64,000 nucleotides of DNA from Aureimonas sp. OT7 (GCF_014844055.1 NZ_CP062167.1:186001-250000); one strand, 5' to 3'. Shown: positions 35,225-46,754, counted from the first letter of the stretch. Notes: generated by a model from the letters alone, not told the origin. Made by a program: numbers and translations.

Positions 35225-35963
35225 AAATCCAGGCGATGAACTCCTGGTGGTCGTTTATGCGGAGGTTCACCGAGATATGGCCGTGGTCACCGCCAGCACC
35301 TGCAAGATCGGCTTCGAGGTCGGCGCGCCGGTCGTTGCCGGTTAACGTGAACAGTCCATGCGTGACATCACGCGCCCGAATCGTGCCTCTGCCGACAGCA
35401 TTGCGGATTTGGCGACCTAGCGCCTCGTCTTCTTCGCTCCCCTCCAGCAACCTATCGGCTACAAACAGTAGGGAGATCGGCGTGGGACGGCCATCGTCGT
35501 CATTGAGCCGGGCACGAGCGGCGTTTATCACACCTGCGGCCATCGCCTGACCGCTCTTGGCCTCGCCCTTCAGATAGGCAAGGCGTCCATCTACCTCCTC
35601 GATGCCGAGGAAATCATCGCCGCGCAGGGCCATTTCGCGACCGTCCTTGTAGCGCAGGCGGCGAACGGGGATCCGGAATCCAGTCTGGTGCTCCACAAAC
35701 TCCGTAGCCAATATCTCGCCTACTTCGCCGGACCGCGTTCTGGCGTCGGTCGGCAAGCGCTCGCGAAGAATGGCAGCAGCGCCGGGGAATCCCAGCTCGG
35801 CAATGTCGTCGGCAATGTGCCGCGGATCGTCGTAGTGAGCGCGGACACGCTCCATGAGGTCCGCCTGGACTGCGACTCTACCGCCACCTCTCTCGCCAAG
35901 CACAAAGAGGCGCTTTGTTTCGCCGTGCTCCGCCTCCTCGATGTTCAGCCAGTCTTCAATCAT
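35193..35963 (-). CDS. hamA: HamA, Hachiman anti-phage system nuclease (DUF1837)
   Basis: A 256-residue protein with the DUF1837/HamA layout: TRSGEVGEILATEFVEHQTGFRIPV, then a PD-(D/E)xK-like nuclease core with DDFLGIEE (Asp116/117) and LAYLKGEAKSGQ (Glu134, Lys136), followed by a helical C-terminus. HamA is the DNase effector of Hachiman, held inactive by HamB until phage or damaged DNA is sensed. It is first in the hamA-hamB operon. The upstream 230 bases (35964-36192) hold no other gene and should carry the promoter. Confidence 0.85.
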   Translation of the reverse strand: MIEDWLNIEEAEHGETKRLFVLGERGGGRVAVQADLMERVRAHYDDPRHIADDIAELGFPGAAAILRERLPTDARTRSGEVGEILATEFVEHQTGFRIPVRRLRYKDGREMALRGDDFLGIEEVDGRLAYLKGEAKSGQAMAAGVINAARARLNDDDGRPTPISLLFVADRLLEGSEEDEALGRQIRNAVGRGTIRARDVTHGLFTLTGNDRRADLEADLAGAGGDHGHISVNLRINDHQEFIAWIYEEAESLGND

Positions 35964-36192
35964 AAATATTTGTTATCAGGCCCTGATGACTGAAGAAAGC
36001 AACCACGAACATGTAGCTTCTTACCGTAGCCATCAACTTCGGAGGTGACGCGCCGAATGGCTGATGTTCCGTGCGTGCCTCCGGATGTTGCACCTGCGAG
36101 GTTGGAAACTGCGCGTACGCAGCAACAAGGCGCATTGTCAGCATAACTGGCATCTCACCTCGCCGCTCCACGCGCGGTTCGCATTGCCGCAC

Positions 36193-36669
36193 CTACCGGC
36201 TGCACCACCATTCATCGCCGTCAGGCCAGGAGCGAGCCAGCCCTTCTTCGATCAGGATGTCGCCGATGTCGCGACCACCGATTCTGATCGTCACGAGCGT
36301 CCGCGTGCCGGTGTTATCCCGCTCTCCATATTCGACAGTCCAGTTATGCGAGTTCAGCAGCTCGATCACCCGGTCGCTGGCTCGGTGTGCCAGCGCGACT
36401 TCGGCCTCGCCACCGCAGATGTGGGTTTGCGGTTCCGGGGTGTCATATCCCTCCATGCGCAGCTTTTCCCCGTCAATCCAGATCGTGTCACCGTCGACGA
36501 GACAATATTCGTCAGCGGTGCGCGCCTGACCGGGAACGCACTTCGCAATCTGCGGCCGAGGCTGAGCCTGGGCAGGTTCCGGCAGGCCGCCGACCGCCCA
36601 AGATAGAGCGAGGGAAAGCACGAACATCTGCCAGCGGAATGTGGACAATGGGGGGAGACGAATTTGCAT
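36193..36669 (-). CDS. Secreted thermonuclease-like (SNase) protein
   Basis: A 158-residue protein with a signal peptide (FVLSLALSWAVGGLPEPAQAQ) and a staphylococcal-nuclease domain: VDGDTIWIDGEKLRMEGYDTPEP contains the calcium and catalytic residues (Asp, Arg, Asp-Thr-x-Glu), and a later Arg lies in TRTLVTIRIGG. Two or more cysteines may stabilise it outside the cytoplasm. Probable role is DNA/RNA degradation in the periplasm or outside the cell. The ATG at 36669 gives a normal signal peptide. It is 66 bases downstream of tacT. Confidence 0.8.
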   Translation of the reverse strand: MQIRLPPLSTFRWQMFVLSLALSWAVGGLPEPAQAQPRPQIAKCVPGQARTADEYCLVDGDTIWIDGEKLRMEGYDTPEPQTHICGGEAEVALAHRASDRVIELLNSHNWTVEYGERDNTGTRTLVTIRIGGRDIGDILIEEGLARSWPDGDEWWCSR

Positions 36670-36735
36670 GGGCAGATCTGGTCTACTGCAATCTGAGTGA
36701 ACGGGCGGATCGCTGGGGTGAGGCCAGCCAAGCAT

Positions 36736-37245
36736 TCAACCTCCAGCCTCACCGAGCGAGGCCGCGATGTCGTTGATCGATCGGAGCAGAACCAGGGGAT
36801 CATCCCTGGACGGCTCAAAGCCGCGCCGCCTCCAGAATTCGGCGGCTTCACCATCGACGGCATTGACCAACAAGGCCCGTCCGCCGATCAGCGAAGCGGC
36901 CTGAACGCAGCGCTGGAGGGCGTGCTTCACAAGACCGGTCCCGATGCCCAGCCCTGCCCAACCCGTATCGGTCGCGAGCTGGCCGAGTAGCATGCACGGG
37001 ACCGGATTGGGTGGCTGCCCCGTCCGGATCGAACGCGGCAGCACCGATGGCACAACGGCGGTCGGCGCCAGGCCATAGTAACCGACCACGCGTCCGGCCT
37101 CGTGCACGACAAGGACGGCGGTGAAGCCCTTCTGCTGATTGGAGAGGGCGCGCGTCTTCAGCCAGTGGTCAAGCGTGGGCTTGCCACAGGAGAAATCAGA
37201 CACATCGTGAGCGGCGGTAAGCGGTTCGGGGCCTGACAGTTGCAA
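36736..37245 (-). CDS. TacT-like GNAT toxin
   Basis: A 169-residue GNAT acetyltransferase of the toxin type: FSCGKPTLDHWLKTRAL at the N-terminus, VVGYYGLAPTAVV, the acetyl-CoA loop QLATDTGWAGLGIGTGLVKHAL, and AVDGEAAEFWRRRGFEPS. TacT toxins acetylate the amino group of charged tRNAs and stop translation. The gene starts four bases after the DUF1778 antitoxin, the standard order of TacAT modules. A start at 37245 fits the usual MQLSGPEPL opening. Confidence 0.9.
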   Translation of the reverse strand: MQLSGPEPLTAAHDVSDFSCGKPTLDHWLKTRALSNQQKGFTAVLVVHEAGRVVGYYGLAPTAVVPSVLPRSIRTGQPPNPVPCMLLGQLATDTGWAGLGIGTGLVKHALQRCVQAASLIGGRALLVNAVDGEAAEFWRRRGFEPSRDDPLVLLRSINDIAASLGEAGG

Positions 37246-37249
37246 TGGC

Positions 37250-37549
37250 TTACCGCTTCGCCACGTAGCCGGGCTCCCACGGCGCGGGCCGTTTCAGAAC
37301 TTCGACCATCTCCGGAACGGGAGCGGCCGGACGCGCCAGCACATCCATGAACTCAGCGAAGCCCTCTGGACTCATCCGGATCAGCCCCTGCTCCATGACG
37401 ACCTCCTCGGCCGCGCGCACTGCGGCGTCGCGCACGAAATCGGTGCGCGAGCGGCCGCGCAGGCTCGCTGCGCGATCGATCATTGCGACATCCGCCTCGG
37501 GCAGGCGCATCGAGATCGGATATTCCTTGCGTTCGGCGGTCGTGGCCAT
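37250..37549 (-). CDS. TacA-like DUF1778 antitoxin
   Basis: A 99-residue ribbon-helix-helix protein: YPISMRLPEADVAMIDRAASLRGRSRTDFVRDAA, followed by a flexible C-terminus (RPAAPVPEMVEVLKRPAPW) that would wrap and neutralise the GNAT toxin. DUF1778 antitoxins also bind the operon promoter. A suitable promoter with an internal inverted repeat lies just upstream (37569-37597). Confidence 0.9.
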   Translation of the reverse strand: MATTAERKEYPISMRLPEADVAMIDRAASLRGRSRTDFVRDAAVRAAEEVVMEQGLIRMSPEGFAEFMDVLARPAAPVPEMVEVLKRPAPWEPGYVAKR

Positions 37550-37568
37550 GGCGAATCTCCTTGGTCGG

Positions 37569-37597
37569 TATATAGCGCCTTGTATCGCGAATTACAA
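37569..37597 (-). promoter_or_regulatory. tacAT promoter with operator dyad
   Basis: Toward tacA: -35 TTGTAA (37597-37592), 17 bases, -10 TATATA (37574-37569). The spacer and -35 hold the dyad TTGTA-N8-TACAA (37580-37597), a likely TacA(T) operator for autoregulation. Confidence 0.75.
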
Positions 37598-37851
37598 TAC
37601 GCTAGGGTTGCGTCAACAGTCAATGACCTCACGAGGAGAGGCGACGAGGCCAATGATGACCGGGTCAGCGAGGGATTCCGATAGGTTATTTTGCTACGCA
37701 AAGGCACGCCCGGCTGCGCTTGGCCACGCCATGGCACGATTGCCCGCGCCAATCGCCGCCGAATATTCGCCTTCAATTTCCGTTGCTTATGCTTCCCTCG
37801 GGGCGAATGCTGCAAGCTATGACCTTGCGAGCCCCAGGAAACCCGGCAAAG
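37598..37851. other. Gap between tacAT promoter and the recombinase operon
   Basis: About 250 bases with no supported gene. It should contain the promoter of the recombinase operon, but no boxes stand out. Confidence 0.4.
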
Positions 37852-38043
37852 ATGACAGGAGGAGAGCGCGAAGCGCTGCTCGAATCCTTGCTGCTGGACG
37901 CGCCGGAGCTGACGTTTACGCCGCGTGGCAATCCCGACCCTCGCCTTCTGCGTCTGGTCGGCATCCTGGCGAGGCAGGCGGCGCAGGAGTGCTATGCAGA
38001 GGAAGTGAAGATGTCACGGCAAAGGAGGAAGCGCTCCTCCTGA
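37852..38043 (+). CDS. Small protein upstream of the serine recombinase
   Basis: A 63-residue protein: MTGGEREALLESLLLDAPEL, then NPDPRLLRLVGILARQAAQECY and a basic tail KMSRQRRKRSS. It ends 19 bases before the recombinase on the same strand. Short partners of this kind often precede large serine recombinases in rhizobial islands; function unknown, possibly a directionality or expression factor. A longer frame upstream lacks a convincing ribosome site. Confidence 0.5.
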   Translation: MTGGEREALLESLLLDAPELTFTPRGNPDPRLLRLVGILARQAAQECYAEEVKMSRQRRKRSS

Positions 38044-38062
38044 TACGGACGGGAGCCAGGTT

Positions 38063-39748
<1,686 letters not shown>

Positions 39749-39951
39749 TCACCGATGCGAGCGCTTTTGCGCTGCGGTGATGCGGATATAAGCGACACTT
39801 TGATGAATGAAAAGGCCGAATCGCCCAGGCGAGGCAAAAAACTTCGGTGCGCCGCGAAGAGCTCCCCGCAGCCCATGCATGTACCCCTTTCCAAATTAAG
39901 CCATGAAGCGGCCGCCGGCACAAGCCGGCGCCGCCGATCCGACATTTCCGC

Positions 39952-41619
39952 CTAGTCTCGCAATTCGCGTCGCAGCACCTTGCCGACATTCGTCTTCGGC
40001 AACTCGTCCCGGAACTCGACGACCTTCGGCCGCTTGTAGCCCGTCAGATTGTCGCGACAGAACGCCTTTACCGCTTCCTCGGTGACGGACGGATCGCTCG
40101 TCACCACGAACAGCTTGACCGCCTCGCCGGAATTCTCGTCCTCCATGCCGATGGCGGCTGCTTCCACGACGCCGGGCATGCGTGTCACCACGTCTTCGAC
40201 CTCGTTCGGGTAGACGTTGAAGCCGGACACGTTGATCATGTCCTTCTTGCGATCCACGATCCTTGTGGCGCCCGTCTCGTCCATGAGGCCGATGTCGCCC
40301 GTCAGGAAATAGCCGTCGCTGGTGAAGGATTTCTTCGTGTCGTCCGGGCGGTTCCAGTAGCCCGCCGTCACCTGCGGGCCCTTGATGGCCAGTTCGCCGC
40401 GCTCGCCGAACGGCAGCGGGTTGCCATCGTCATCCACGATACGGCAGTCGGTGGACGGCACCGGATAGCCGATCGTGCCGGTATACTCCTTGTCGGTCAC
40501 GATGTTGCAGCAGGCCACAGGGGCGGTCTCCGACAGGCCATAGCCCTGGCAGATCGTGCAGCCCGTCACCTGCTTCCACAGATCGGCCGTCGCGCCCTGC
40601 ACCGCCATGCCGCCGCCGACCGAGATGCGCAGCGAGGACCAGTCGACGCTCCTGGCATCCGGATGGCGGGCTATCGCGCCGAACAGCGTGTTCACGGCCG
40701 GGAACAGGTGGAAGGGTTGCGCCTTCAACTCCTTGATCACGGCGGGAATGTCGCGTGGGTTGATGATCAGGATGTTGCAGCCGCCCTGCCGCATCGACAG
40801 CATCATGTTCACCGTGAAGCCGAAGATATGATACAGCGGCAGCGCGCAGATCGTGTTCGTCTGCTCGCCGGCGGGCACGTTGCGCATGGCCGGCTCGTGC
40901 CACAGCTCCGACTGGATGACGTTGGAAACGAGATTTCGGTGCGACAGGATGCACCCCTTGGAAACACCCGTCGTACCGCCCGTATATTGCAGGCTCGCCA
41001 TGTCGTCGGGCTTGGGAGCAACGCGCTCGAAGGTCGAGGCCGCGCCCGTCCTGATCGCCTGGTTCCAGCGCTCGGCGCCCGGCAATTCATAGGCCGGCAC
41101 CATCTTCTTGACCCGCCGCAGCACGAAATTGACGATCGTGCCCTTCAGCATGGGCAGCATGTCGCCCACGGATGCGACGATGACATGCTCCACCGGAACG
41201 TCCGGCAGGCACTTCTGCAGGGTCGTCGCCATGTTTTCCAGGATCACGATGGCGCGCGCCCCGGAATCGGTCAGCTGATGCTTGAGTTCGCGCGGGGTGT
41301 AGAGCGGATTGGTATTCACCACCACCATGCCGGCGCGCAGCACGCCGGCGACGGCTACTGGATATTGCAGGACGTTCGGCATCATCAGCGCAACGCGGTC
41401 GCCGCGCTTCAGGCCCTTCGCCTGCAGATAGGCCGCGAAATTGCGCGAGGCGACGTCCATCTCGCGGTAGGTGATCGAGCGGCCCATGAACTTGAAGACG
41501 GGGCGATCCGCGAAGCGCTTGAACGAATCTTCCAAAAGATCGACCAGCGAGGCAAACGGCAGTTCGGGCAACTCGGCCGGTACGCCCTCCGGATAGTACT
41601 GCAGCCACGGCTTGTTCAT
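39952..41619 (-). CDS. fadD: Long-chain fatty acid-CoA ligase
   Basis: A 555-residue adenylate-forming enzyme. Motifs are the P-loop YTGGTTGVSKG, YGLSETAPVA, the A8 region DGYFLTGDIGLMDE with IVDRKKDMINVSGFNVYPNEVED, and the C-terminal catalytic Lys in LPKTNVGKVLRRELRD. It activates fatty acids to acyl-CoA with ATP at the membrane for beta-oxidation and lipid synthesis. The ATG at 41619 is chosen since GGGAGG lies 11 bases upstream; a GTG four codons earlier sits on that ribosome site. First core gene next to the tRNA. Confidence 0.93.
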   Translation of the reverse strand: MNKPWLQYYPEGVPAELPELPFASLVDLLEDSFKRFADRPVFKFMGRSITYREMDVASRNFAAYLQAKGLKRGDRVALMMPNVLQYPVAVAGVLRAGMVVVNTNPLYTPRELKHQLTDSGARAIVILENMATTLQKCLPDVPVEHVIVASVGDMLPMLKGTIVNFVLRRVKKMVPAYELPGAERWNQAIRTGAASTFERVAPKPDDMASLQYTGGTTGVSKGCILSHRNLVSNVIQSELWHEPAMRNVPAGEQTNTICALPLYHIFGFTVNMMLSMRQGGCNILIINPRDIPAVIKELKAQPFHLFPAVNTLFGAIARHPDARSVDWSSLRISVGGGMAVQGATADLWKQVTGCTICQGYGLSETAPVACCNIVTDKEYTGTIGYPVPSTDCRIVDDDGNPLPFGERGELAIKGPQVTAGYWNRPDDTKKSFTSDGYFLTGDIGLMDETGATRIVDRKKDMINVSGFNVYPNEVEDVVTRMPGVVEAAAIGMEDENSGEAVKLFVVTSDPSVTEEAVKAFCRDNLTGYKRPKVVEFRDELPKTNVGKVLRRELRD

Positions 41620-41703
41620 GAGTTTCGGCACCTCCCAGTTTCCGATACCCCATCGATATAGGCTAAAAGCGCCCTCGAAAAGGTAATTTACGTAAGCGTA
41701 AGA

Positions 41704-42621
41704 TCAGACCGTCGTGACCCGCCTGCCCTGCGCAACCGCGTCCCTTGCGGAGATATCCACTGTGGTCGCCCGGATCACCTCGACATTGTCGATCAGCCGG
41801 ACGTCACCCAGCCAGGCCGCGGCCAGGATCCGTGTCGGCACGTTGCCCAAGCTGTTCACGGGCGCAAGGCTGGCCTCGTCCCGCAGTTCGAGATACTCCA
41901 CCGCCCGGAAGCCGCCCGCCAGGATCGCATCCCGCGCCTGTGCAAGCGTAGCCTTCACATCCGAGCCGGCCCCGATGGCGCCCGCAGCCCTGAACAGCGC
42001 GTCGGGGAGGGCCCGGGCGAGAATGCGCTCCTCTGCCGACAGCCTCCTGTTGCGGCTGGACATGGCAAGCCCGTCCTCCTCGCGGACCGTTCCGCAGGCG
42101 ACGATCCGCGTCGGCAGGTCGAGGTCCGACACCATGCGGCGCACCACCATGAGCTGCTGGAAATCCTTCTCGCCGAAGAAGGCGCGGTCGGCCGCCGTCT
42201 GGATCAGCAGCTTGGCGACGACCGTCGCCACACCGTCGAAATGGCCCGGCCGGAACGCGCCGCACAGCCCTTCGCTGACCCCGGCAACCGATACCGTCGT
42301 GGCGAAGCCCTCGGGATACATGTCCACCCCGTCCGGCACATAGAGAACATGCACTCCCAGCGGCTCCAGCATGGCCGCATCGGCATCTTCGGTGCGCGGA
42401 TAGGCGGCCAGATCCGCCGGATTGTTGAACTGGCGGGGATTGACGAAAAGCGTCACGACGACCCTGTCGGTCTCGGCCAGGGCGTGGCGGACGAGGCTCA
42501 GATGGCCCTCGTGCAGGGCGCCCATCGTGGGCACCACGCCGACCGTCAGCCCGCCCTGCTTCCAGTCGTGGACCATGGCCCGCAGCGCGCGCGGGCTGCG
42601 AACGATCGCGACCGCGCCCAT
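41704..42621 (-). CDS. panC: Pantothenate synthetase (pantoate-beta-alanine ligase)
   Basis: A 305-residue Pan[22 protein letters not shown] with the HxGH nucleotide motif, [13 protein letters not shown] (usual FVNPTQF with Arg for Thr), [30 protein letters not shown] and [14 protein letters not shown] (KMSKS-like). It condenses pantoate and beta-alanine with ATP to give pantothenate. The start overlaps the panB stop by one base (TGATG), giving a panB-panC operon. Confidence 0.95.
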   Translation of the reverse strand: MGAVAIVRSPRALRAMVHDWKQGGLTVGVVPTMGALHEGHLSLVRHALAETDRVVVTLFVNPRQFNNPADLAAYPRTEDADAAMLEPLGVHVLYVPDGVDMYPEGFATTVSVAGVSEGLCGAFRPGHFDGVATVVAKLLIQTAADRAFFGEKDFQQLMVVRRMVSDLDLPTRIVACGTVREEDGLAMSSRNRRLSAEERILARALPDALFRAAGAIGAGSDVKATLAQARDAILAGGFRAVEYLELRDEASLAPVNSLGNVPTRILAAAWLGDVRLIDNVEVIRATTVDISARDAVAQGRRVTTV

Positions 42622-43448
42622 CAGAGTGCACCCGCCCTTTCGCCGAACGTATGCTCGGCCGCCGGAAAACGCCCCTCCCGCACGTCACGGACATAAGCGG
42701 CGATGGCGTCTTCCGCGGCCATGCCGAGTTCGGCGTAGCGACGCACGAATTTCGGCTGGAAGTCGGTGAATACGCCGAGGATATCGTCCAGAACGAGAAT
42801 CTGGCCGTCGCAGGCCGGCGATGCTCCGATGCCGATGGTGGGCACCGGCAGGCGTTCGGTGATCTCACGCGCGAGAGGCTCCACCACCTTCTCCAGCACC
42901 ACGGCGAAGGCGCCGGCCTCGGCCATGGCGACGGCGTCGGCGAGGATCCTGTCGCGGGCCGCGCCGCGGCCCTGCACCTTGTAGCCGCCGAAGCTCTGCA
43001 CCCGTTGCGGCACCAGCCCGACATGGGCGCACACGGGGATGCCCCGCGCCGTCAGGAAGGCGACCGTCCCGGCCATCTCGACGCCCCCCTCCAGCTTGAC
43101 CGCCGCGCATCCCGTCTCGGCCATCACCCGGGCCGAAGCCTCGAAGGCCTGCCCCGCGCCGGCCTCGTAGCTCCCGAAGGGAAGGTCCACCACCACCAGC
43201 GCGCGCCCGGCCCCGCGCATCACCGCCTTGCCGTGCAGGATCATCATGTCCAGCGTCACGCCCAGCGTGTTGGGCAGGCCGTGCACGACCATGCCAAGGC
43301 TGTCGCCCACCAGGATGAGATCGCAATGCCGGTCGGCCAACCGCGCCATCGGTGTCGTATAAGCCGTCAGGCAGGCGATCTTCTCGCCGCCCTTCCGGGC
43401 GATCAGCTCTGGTGGCGTGATCGATCTGATCTTCGCATCGACGCTCAC
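42621..43448 (-). CDS. panB: Ketopantoate hydroxymethyltransferase
   Basis: A 275-residue Pan[27 protein letters not shown], the metal-binding [32 protein letters not shown] and [18 protein letters not shown]. It transfers a hydroxymethyl group from methylene-tetrahydrofolate to 2-oxoisovalerate, the first step of pantothenate synthesis. A GTG start (GTGAGCGTCGATGCG) with GGGAGGG upstream is preferred, since further upstream codons are unrelated to the family. Divergent from the methyltransferase at 43.5 kb. Confidence 0.94.
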   Translation of the reverse strand: MSVDAKIRSITPPELIARKGGEKIACLTAYTTPMARLADRHCDLILVGDSLGMVVHGLPNTLGVTLDMMILHGKAVMRGAGRALVVVDLPFGSYEAGAGQAFEASARVMAETGCAAVKLEGGVEMAGTVAFLTARGIPVCAHVGLVPQRVQSFGGYKVQGRGAARDRILADAVAMAEAGAFAVVLEKVVEPLAREITERLPVPTIGIGASPACDGQILVLDDILGVFTDFQPKFVRRYAELGMAAEDAIAAYVRDVREGRFPAAEHTFGERAGAL

Positions 43449-43523
43449 GTCCGGTCCCTCCCCGCTTCCAGATTGGGGCTTCCCCACCCCGCGAGGCTGC
43501 CTTATAGGGCAGGTGTGACCAAT

Positions 43524-44441
43524 ATGACAGAAGCTCCTATCGATGCGCGTTACGGCGCACCGCCGCCCGACCTCGTCGCGGAGGACGCATCGGTATCGCG
43601 TATCCAGCTTTCGCCGTTCGTGCCCGGCTCGACGGCGCTGGAGGCCGTTCCGGATGGCGGTATCGCATCGCTCGTGATGCTGGCACCCCCCGGCTCGCTC
43701 GAGCGGCGCTACGTCCTGGCGCACGGGCTGCGCGCGCTTGCGCCGGGTGGCCGGCTGGTGGCACTCGCACCGAAGGACAAGGGCGGCGCCCGCCTGGCGG
43801 GAGAGCTGCAAGCCTTCGGCTGCGATCCGACGGAAAGCTTCCGGCGTCGCCACCGCATCTGTATCCTCGACAGGCCGGCCGGCACGTTGAGCCTCCAGGC
43901 CGCGATGGACGAAGGGGCTCCACGCCTCGTGCCGGAACTCGACCTCTGGTCGCAACCGGGCGTCTTTTCATGGGACAGGCTCGATCCCGGCAGCCGCCTG
44001 TTGATGGAGGTGCTGCCGCCGCTGGCGGGCAAGGGAGCCGATCTCGGATGCGGCATCGGCATCCTGAGCCGGCACGCCCTGCGGTCGGACAAGGTCGAGA
44101 GCCTCGCCCTTCTGGATATCGACAGGCGGGCGGTGGACTGCGCGCGGCGCAATGTCACCGATCCACGCGCGTCCTTCCTGTGGGCCGATGCGTTGACGGA
44201 GCCGCTCGGCCCCCTGGACTTCGTCATCAGCAATCCCCCGTTCCATGCCGAGGGGAGCGAAAGCCGGGAACTGGGACAGGACTTCATCCGGGCCGCGCGG
44301 CGCGCCCTGCGCAAGGGCGGCACCCTATGGCTGGTCGCCAACCGGCATTTGCCCTACGAGGCCGTCCTGGCCGCTGCGTTCCGCCGCGTCGAGGCGCGTG
44401 CCGACAAGGGCGGCTACAAGGTCGTCGAGGCCACGGCATGA
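43524..44441 (+). CDS. Class I SAM-dependent methyltransferase, RsmC-like
   Basis: A 305-residue protein with two tandem methyltransferase-like halves, as in RsmC. The C-terminal half has the SAM site [33 protein letters not shown] and the N-methylation motif [12 protein letters not shown]. RsmC-type enzymes methylate G1207 of 16S rRNA, and neighbouring an RsuA-like pseudouridine synthase supports an rRNA target. The ATG at 43524 is used; a GTG ten bases upstream is not in frame with a better ribosome site. The stop overlaps the next gene (ATGA). Confidence 0.8.
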   Translation: MTEAPIDARYGAPPPDLVAEDASVSRIQLSPFVPGSTALEAVPDGGIASLVMLAPPGSLERRYVLAHGLRALAPGGRLVALAPKDKGGARLAGELQAFGCDPTESFRRRHRICILDRPAGTLSLQAAMDEGAPRLVPELDLWSQPGVFSWDRLDPGSRLLMEVLPPLAGKGADLGCGIGILSRHALRSDKVESLALLDIDRRAVDCARRNVTDPRASFLWADALTEPLGPLDFVISNPPFHAEGSESRELGQDFIRAARRALRKGGTLWLVANRHLPYEAVLAAAFRRVEARADKGGYKVVEATA

Positions 44442-45184
44442 GCGGCAGGACGCCAACCGCACGGCTGGACAAGCTGCTGGCCAATCTCGGCTACGGCTCG
44501 CGTCGGGAAATCCAGATGCTGGCCAGGAACGGCCATATCCTCCTGGACGGCGCGCCCTTCCAGGCTGCCGACAGCCGGATCGCCCTGACGCCCGACCTGG
44601 AAGACCGCCTCATCGTGGACGGCGAGCGGCTGGACCCGTTGCCAGGCGTCGTCCTGGCGATGCACAAGCCCCTTGGCGTTACCTGCTCGCACAAGGAAGC
44701 CGGGCCGCTCGTCTATGACCTCCTGCCCGCGCGATGGCGCCGGCGCGATCCGGCCCTGTCGACCGTCGGGCGGCTGGACAAGGAAACCTCCGGCCTGCTT
44801 CTCATCACCGACGACGGCGCCTTCCTGCACAAGGTCATCGCGCCGCGCAGCCATGTGGAGAAACGGTATCGCGCCGTGCTGGCGCGCCCGCTGCGGGGCG
44901 ACGAGGGCCAGATTTTCGCCGCCGGCACCTTGCTGCTCGAGGGTGAGGACAAGCCCCTCCTGCCGGCGACGCTGGAGGCCATCGGCGAACGCGAGGCGTT
45001 CCTGACCGTCGGCGAAGGCCGATACCATCAGGTGCGCCGCATGTTCGCCGCGCTCGGCAACCATGTCGAAGAGCTGCATCGCGACAGGCTGGGCGGCCTT
45101 GCCTTGCCCGGCGATCTCGCGCCCGGCGCCTACCGCGCCCTCGACGCGGCCGAAAGGGCGTCGATCTTTTCGGGACGATCGTAA
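44438..45184 (+). CDS. RsuA/RluB-family pseudouridine synthase
   Basis: A 248-residue protein with an N-terminal S4 RNA-binding domain (RLDKLLANLGYGSRREIQML) and a catalytic domain with the active-site Asp in VGRLDKETSGLLLITDDG, plus KRYRAVL and EGRYHQVRRMFAALGNHV. It is most like RsuA, which makes pseudouridine 516 in 16S rRNA. Translationally coupled to the upstream methyltransferase, giving a small rRNA-modification operon. Confidence 0.9.
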   Translation: MSGRTPTARLDKLLANLGYGSRREIQMLARNGHILLDGAPFQAADSRIALTPDLEDRLIVDGERLDPLPGVVLAMHKPLGVTCSHKEAGPLVYDLLPARWRRRDPALSTVGRLDKETSGLLLITDDGAFLHKVIAPRSHVEKRYRAVLARPLRGDEGQIFAAGTLLLEGEDKPLLPATLEAIGEREAFLTVGEGRYHQVRRMFAALGNHVEELHRDRLGGLALPGDLAPGAYRALDAAERASIFSGRS

Positions 45185-45186
45185 AA

Positions 45187-45206
45187 GGGGCCGCGATGGC
45201 GGCCCC
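45187..45206 (-). terminator. Terminator between rsuA-like gene and gnd
   Basis: A perfect hairpin GGGGCCGC-loop-GCGGCCCC. On the minus strand it is followed by TTTTAC, so it terminates gnd and may also stop the convergent transcript. Confidence 0.8.
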
Positions 45207-45227
45207 GGACGATGCTGAAACGGCGGA

Positions 45228-46655
45228 TCAGACCGCCGGCCATTGATGGTGGAAGACGCCATCCTTGTCGGTACGATGGAAGGTGTGCGCGCCGAACAGG
45301 TCGCGCTGGGCCTGCGTCAGGTTGGTGGTGCCGCGCGCCCGCCGGTAATCGTCGAAATAGGACAAGGCCGCCGCCAACGCCGGAACGGCGATGCCGGCCA
45401 TGGCCGCCTTGGCGACCACATGGCGCAAAGCGCTTTCACCCGCGCTGACCCGCGCCACGAATTCCGGCGCATGCAGGAGATTTGCCGGCGGTTCAGCGCC
45501 CTCGTACGCCTTGGTGATATCATCCAGGAACTGCGAGCGGATGATGCAGCCGGCACGCCAGATGCGGGCGATCTCGCCCAGCGGCAGGTTCCAGGAATGC
45601 TCGGCGGACGCAGCCGTCAGCACTGCAAAGCCCTGTGCGTAGGCGATGATCTTGGCCGTCTCCAAAGCGGCTTCCAGCTCGTTCAAGCCCTCCTTGTCGC
45701 CATGGAACTCGGCTTTGGCGGGCGCGACCGACGAATAGAGGCTTTCGGTCAGCTCGCGCTCGGCCTTGCGGGAAGATACGCTGCGCGCCGACACGGCGGC
45801 TTCGATGGTGGTGGCGCCGACGCCCAGCTTCTGCGACTCGATGACGGACCAGCGGCCCGTGCCCTTCTGCCCGGCCTCGTCCAGGATCACGTCCACCATC
45901 GGCTTGCCGGTCTCGGAATCCTTTTCCGCCAGCGTCACAGCGGTGATCTCGATGAGATAGGACGACAGGCCGCGCGTGTTCCAGTCGGCGAAGATGTCGG
46001 CCATCTCGCCTGCGGAAAGCCCCACCCCATCGCGCAGGATGCCGTAGATCTCGGCGATCATCTGCATGTCGGCATATTCGATGCCGTTATGGATGGTCTT
46101 CACAAAGTGGCCCGCGCCGTCCGGCCCCAGCCACGCCACGCAGGGCTCGCCCTCGTACTTGGCTGAAATCGGCTCGAGGATCGGCTTCAGCGATGCATAG
46201 GTTTCGGGCGCGCCGCCCACCATCATCGAAGGGCCGTGCCGCGCGCCGAGCTCGCCGCCGGAAACGCCCATGCCGACGAAATGAAACGGCGTCTCTTCCA
46301 CCAGCTTCGAACGGCGCACGGTATCGTTGAAATCGGCATTGCCGGCATCGATGATGATGTCGCCCGGCGACAACAGCGGCATGATGCGCTTCATCTCTTC
46401 GTCGACGATGGGGCCGGCCGGAACCATGAACAGCACCAGCCGCGGTGCCTTCAACCGCGACAGGAAATCCTCGATCGAGTCGGTGGGGACGATATTCTGG
46501 CCGATCTCACCGTTTTCGTCGCGCAGGGCATACCCCTTCTCGACGGTGCGGTTGTTGACGGCGACCTTGAACCCCTTCTCGGCCATGTTGAGCGCCAGGT
46601 TGGCTCCCATGGTTCCGAGACCCAGAACGCCGATATCGGCAATACGCTCGCTCAT
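45228..46655 (-). CDS. gnd: 6-phosphogluconate dehydrogenase (decarboxylating)
   Basis: A 475-residue long-form 6PGDH: the Rossmann motif GVLGLGTMGANLALNMAEKG with NNRT for NADP+, IIDAGNADFNDT, GMGVSGGELGARHGPSMMVGG, VKTIHNGIEYADMQ (catalytic Lys/His) and DEAGQKGTGRW. It produces ribulose 5-phosphate, CO2 and NADPH in the oxidative pentose-phosphate pathway. The ATG at 46655 gives the conserved N-terminus; a longer frame upstream adds unrelated residues. Confidence 0.96.
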   Translation of the reverse strand: MSERIADIGVLGLGTMGANLALNMAEKGFKVAVNNRTVEKGYALRDENGEIGQNIVPTDSIEDFLSRLKAPRLVLFMVPAGPIVDEEMKRIMPLLSPGDIIIDAGNADFNDTVRRSKLVEETPFHFVGMGVSGGELGARHGPSMMVGGAPETYASLKPILEPISAKYEGEPCVAWLGPDGAGHFVKTIHNGIEYADMQMIAEIYGILRDGVGLSAGEMADIFADWNTRGLSSYLIEITAVTLAEKDSETGKPMVDVILDEAGQKGTGRWSVIESQKLGVGATTIEAAVSARSVSSRKAERELTESLYSSVAPAKAEFHGDKEGLNELEAALETAKIIAYAQGFAVLTAASAEHSWNLPLGEIARIWRAGCIIRSQFLDDITKAYEGAEPPANLLHAPEFVARVSAGESALRHVVAKAAMAGIAVPALAAALSYFDDYRRARGTTNLTQAQRDLFGAHTFHRTDKDGVFHHQWPAV

Positions 46656-46754
46656 GATGAGACTCCGAGTTGCAAAATCTGCGGTTGTATCGATCCTGGG
46701 GCGGCTGCCGTCAATCGCCAATACCGCGGGCCAGGCAAAAGCGGCCGGCGATTT

